Shown here: positions 63,092 through 64,000 of the stretch, piece by piece | How the letters are laid out: each line of letters opens with the position of its first letter | Numbering within the stretch: position 1 is the stretch's first letter | NCBI GenBank assembly: GCA_001303415.1 | Contig: LJTN01000002.1 | Location: 1 to 64,000 of the forward strand | DNA: 64,000 nt | Origin: Myxococcales bacterium SG8_38 | Lineage (GTDB): Bacteria; Myxococcota_A; Polyangia; Polyangiales; Houyiibacteriaceae | Direction of reading: 5' to 3' | Position numbers and translations under genes: made by a program | Notes under the pieces: model-generated | Databases searched by the model: none | What the model was told of the DNA's origin: nothing | What the model saw: only the letters and a program-made list of their open reading frames with translations

Positions 63092-64000
63092 TCAAAGACC
63101 CGAGATCTCGATCAAGGCGAGAATCACGGCTCCCACACCGTAGTTGAGGTCGTCTTCCAAGGGAACCGATGCGTACCCCTCGAACGTGGACACGTCGGTG
63201 GGTCCGGAAATGTCCGTGACGTACGGCCGTCCTTGATCGTCGGTCGCGACCTTACCCTTGACCGCCTCCACCGCGCTTTTCGCCGCGCCGAGCTCTCGCT
63301 CTCCAAGGAAGTTGTAACGATATCCCCTCGCCATCCCGTACGCGAAAAGCGCGGTGGCGCTGGTCTCGAGATAGGTCTCGCCAGGTCGGTTCATCACGGT
63401 CCACCACATGCCGGAGGGCGCGTCCTGGGTCTCGAGCACGCCCGCGACGTGATCTTCGAACATGCGGCTGGCGACCGGGTCGGATTCGCCGCGCAACAAC
63501 AGGATCCGCAAGTAGTCTGCCAACGAAGCCGTGACCCAGCCGTTGCCTCGCCCCCAATAGATGTCCGTGTCGAATGGTTCGGACCAGTCATCGGCATGAA
63601 CCAGAAGCCCGTTGTCGTCCTGAAGCACTTCTTGGAAGATGCCGAGTTGCTCGGACATCAGGGCAAGTGACTCGGCGTCGTCATCGAGCTCGCCATGGCG
63701 ACTCAGCACCATGCCGAACATGAACAAGCTATCGACCCAAATGGTCAGGTAGATTCTGCCGTAGTGGCTGATGCCGCCATCCTCGGTACGTGGGGCGGTT
63801 CGCAGATACTCGAGCACGTCGTCCACGACTTTCCGGTAGCGCGCATCTTCAGAGTCGCGCAGGAGCGCCAACGCGGTGAGCGCCGGCGGGCACGAGTCGC
63901 TCCAGAAAAGCCGGTAGCCTTCGGCGATGCGGGAGTCCATATACTCTTGGTAGTAGTCGCGCACTCTCGAGTCGCCGGTCACGCGGTAGAGCTCGGTGAG
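63092..64000 (-). CDS. Glycoside hydrolase family 88/105-like protein, N-terminus cut off
   Basis: The frame is open to the right window edge, so the ORF-track GTG at 63982 is not the true start; at least 302 residues are visible. It reads as an (alpha/alpha)6 barrel: WVDSLFMFGMVLSRHGE, YWGRGNGWVTASLADYL and ETSATALFAYGMARGYR are typical of unsaturated uronyl/rhamnogalacturonyl hydrolases (GH88/GH105). These hydrate the unsaturated uronic acid left by polysaccharide lyases. Secretion cannot be judged without the N-terminus. A related cellobiose-epimerase-like fold is a less likely option. Confidence 0.75.
   Translation of the reverse strand, partial: LTELYRVTGDSRVRDYYQEYMDSRIAEGYRLFWSDSCPPALTALALLRDSEDARYRKVVDDVLEYLRTAPRTEDGGISHYGRIYLTIWVDSLFMFGMVLSRHGELDDDAESLALMSEQLGIFQEVLQDDNGLLVHADDWSEPFDTDIYWGRGNGWVTASLADYLRILLLRGESDPVASRMFEDHVAGVLETQDAPSGMWWTVMNRPGETYLETSATALFAYGMARGYRYNFLGERELGAAKSAVEAVKGKVATDDQGRPYVTDISGPTDVSTFEGYASVPLEDDLNYGVGAVILALIEISGL

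Overview
The window is GC-rich (about two thirds G+C by eye) and densely packed on both strands. It looks like chromosomal DNA of a member of the Myxococcota (myxobacteria and relatives). Evidence: a matrixin protease with a MYXO-CTERM-like tail, Gly-linker/Cys-rich lipoproteins, several histidine kinases and a Hanks-type Ser/Thr kinase, a MopE-like DDDCDG motif, a zinc-ribbon/TPR giant protein and many lipobox proteins. I see no phage, IS element, integrase or CRISPR. The genus cannot be fixed from the sequence.

Layout. 1-5.4 kb: a partial sulfotransferase, then a three-gene operon of two paralogous Cys-rich lipoproteins and a VWA-type lipoprotein. 5.4-15.5 kb, mostly minus strand: a PQQ-propeller protein, a NUDIX hydrolase, a glycosyltransferase, two alkaline-phosphatase-superfamily hydrolases, a hybrid histidine kinase and a PlsC-like acyltransferase. 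A 556-bp non-coding block with inverted repeats lies at 11.0-11.56 kb. 15.6-22.9 kb, plus strand: yqgE, bamD, a TPR protein, a multi-receiver regulator with a degenerate GGDEF, phoH, cysK, a SMUG1-like uracil-DNA glycosylase and a small lipoprotein. 22.9-30.6 kb: Ser/Thr kinase, pyk, an envelope protein, a sensor kinase, uvrC, 5-formyl-THF cyclo-ligase and zapA. 30.7-40.2 kb: the zinc-ribbon/TPR protein, cdd and purine nucleoside phosphorylase, a lipoprotein, a GT-C membrane glycosyltransferase, rplU-rpmA-HAD nucleotidase and a histone-H1-like protein. 40.2-46 kb: an unknown gene, a double DUF1254/DUF1214 lipoprotein directly behind tRNA-Ala(GGC), and a PDZ membrane protein. 45.7-53.2 kb: ribF/Rho-N/PilZ, then xseB and an envelope operon ending in an OmpA protein, then the matrixin pair. 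53.3-59.7 kb: a TatT-type TRAP transporter and a 2-oxoacid dehydrogenase E1 pair. 59.6-64 kb: ftsH, a Gly/Asp-rich lipoprotein and a partial GH88/105 hydrolase.

Working together. Housekeeping modules (nucleotide salvage, ribosomal proteins, DNA repair, proteolysis, glycolysis) are interleaved with cell-envelope genes. Many adjacent genes overlap by ATGA/GTGA, which suggests translational coupling. Several convergent pairs overlap at their 3' ends.

Main unusual signals: (i) many genes lack a Shine-Dalgarno and carry a -10-like TA-rich hexamer 6-9 nt before the start codon, suggesting widespread leaderless transcripts; (ii) a tRNA gene ends 3 nt before the start codon of a lipoprotein gene; (iii) a fused double DUF1254/DUF1214 protein; (iv) a TRAP permease with a long acidic tail; (v) the structured non-coding block at 11.0-11.56 kb; (vi) a Gly/Met-Asp/Cys/His repeat lipoprotein built from a duplicated domain. 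All calls rest on reading the sequence and family knowledge; no database search was run.
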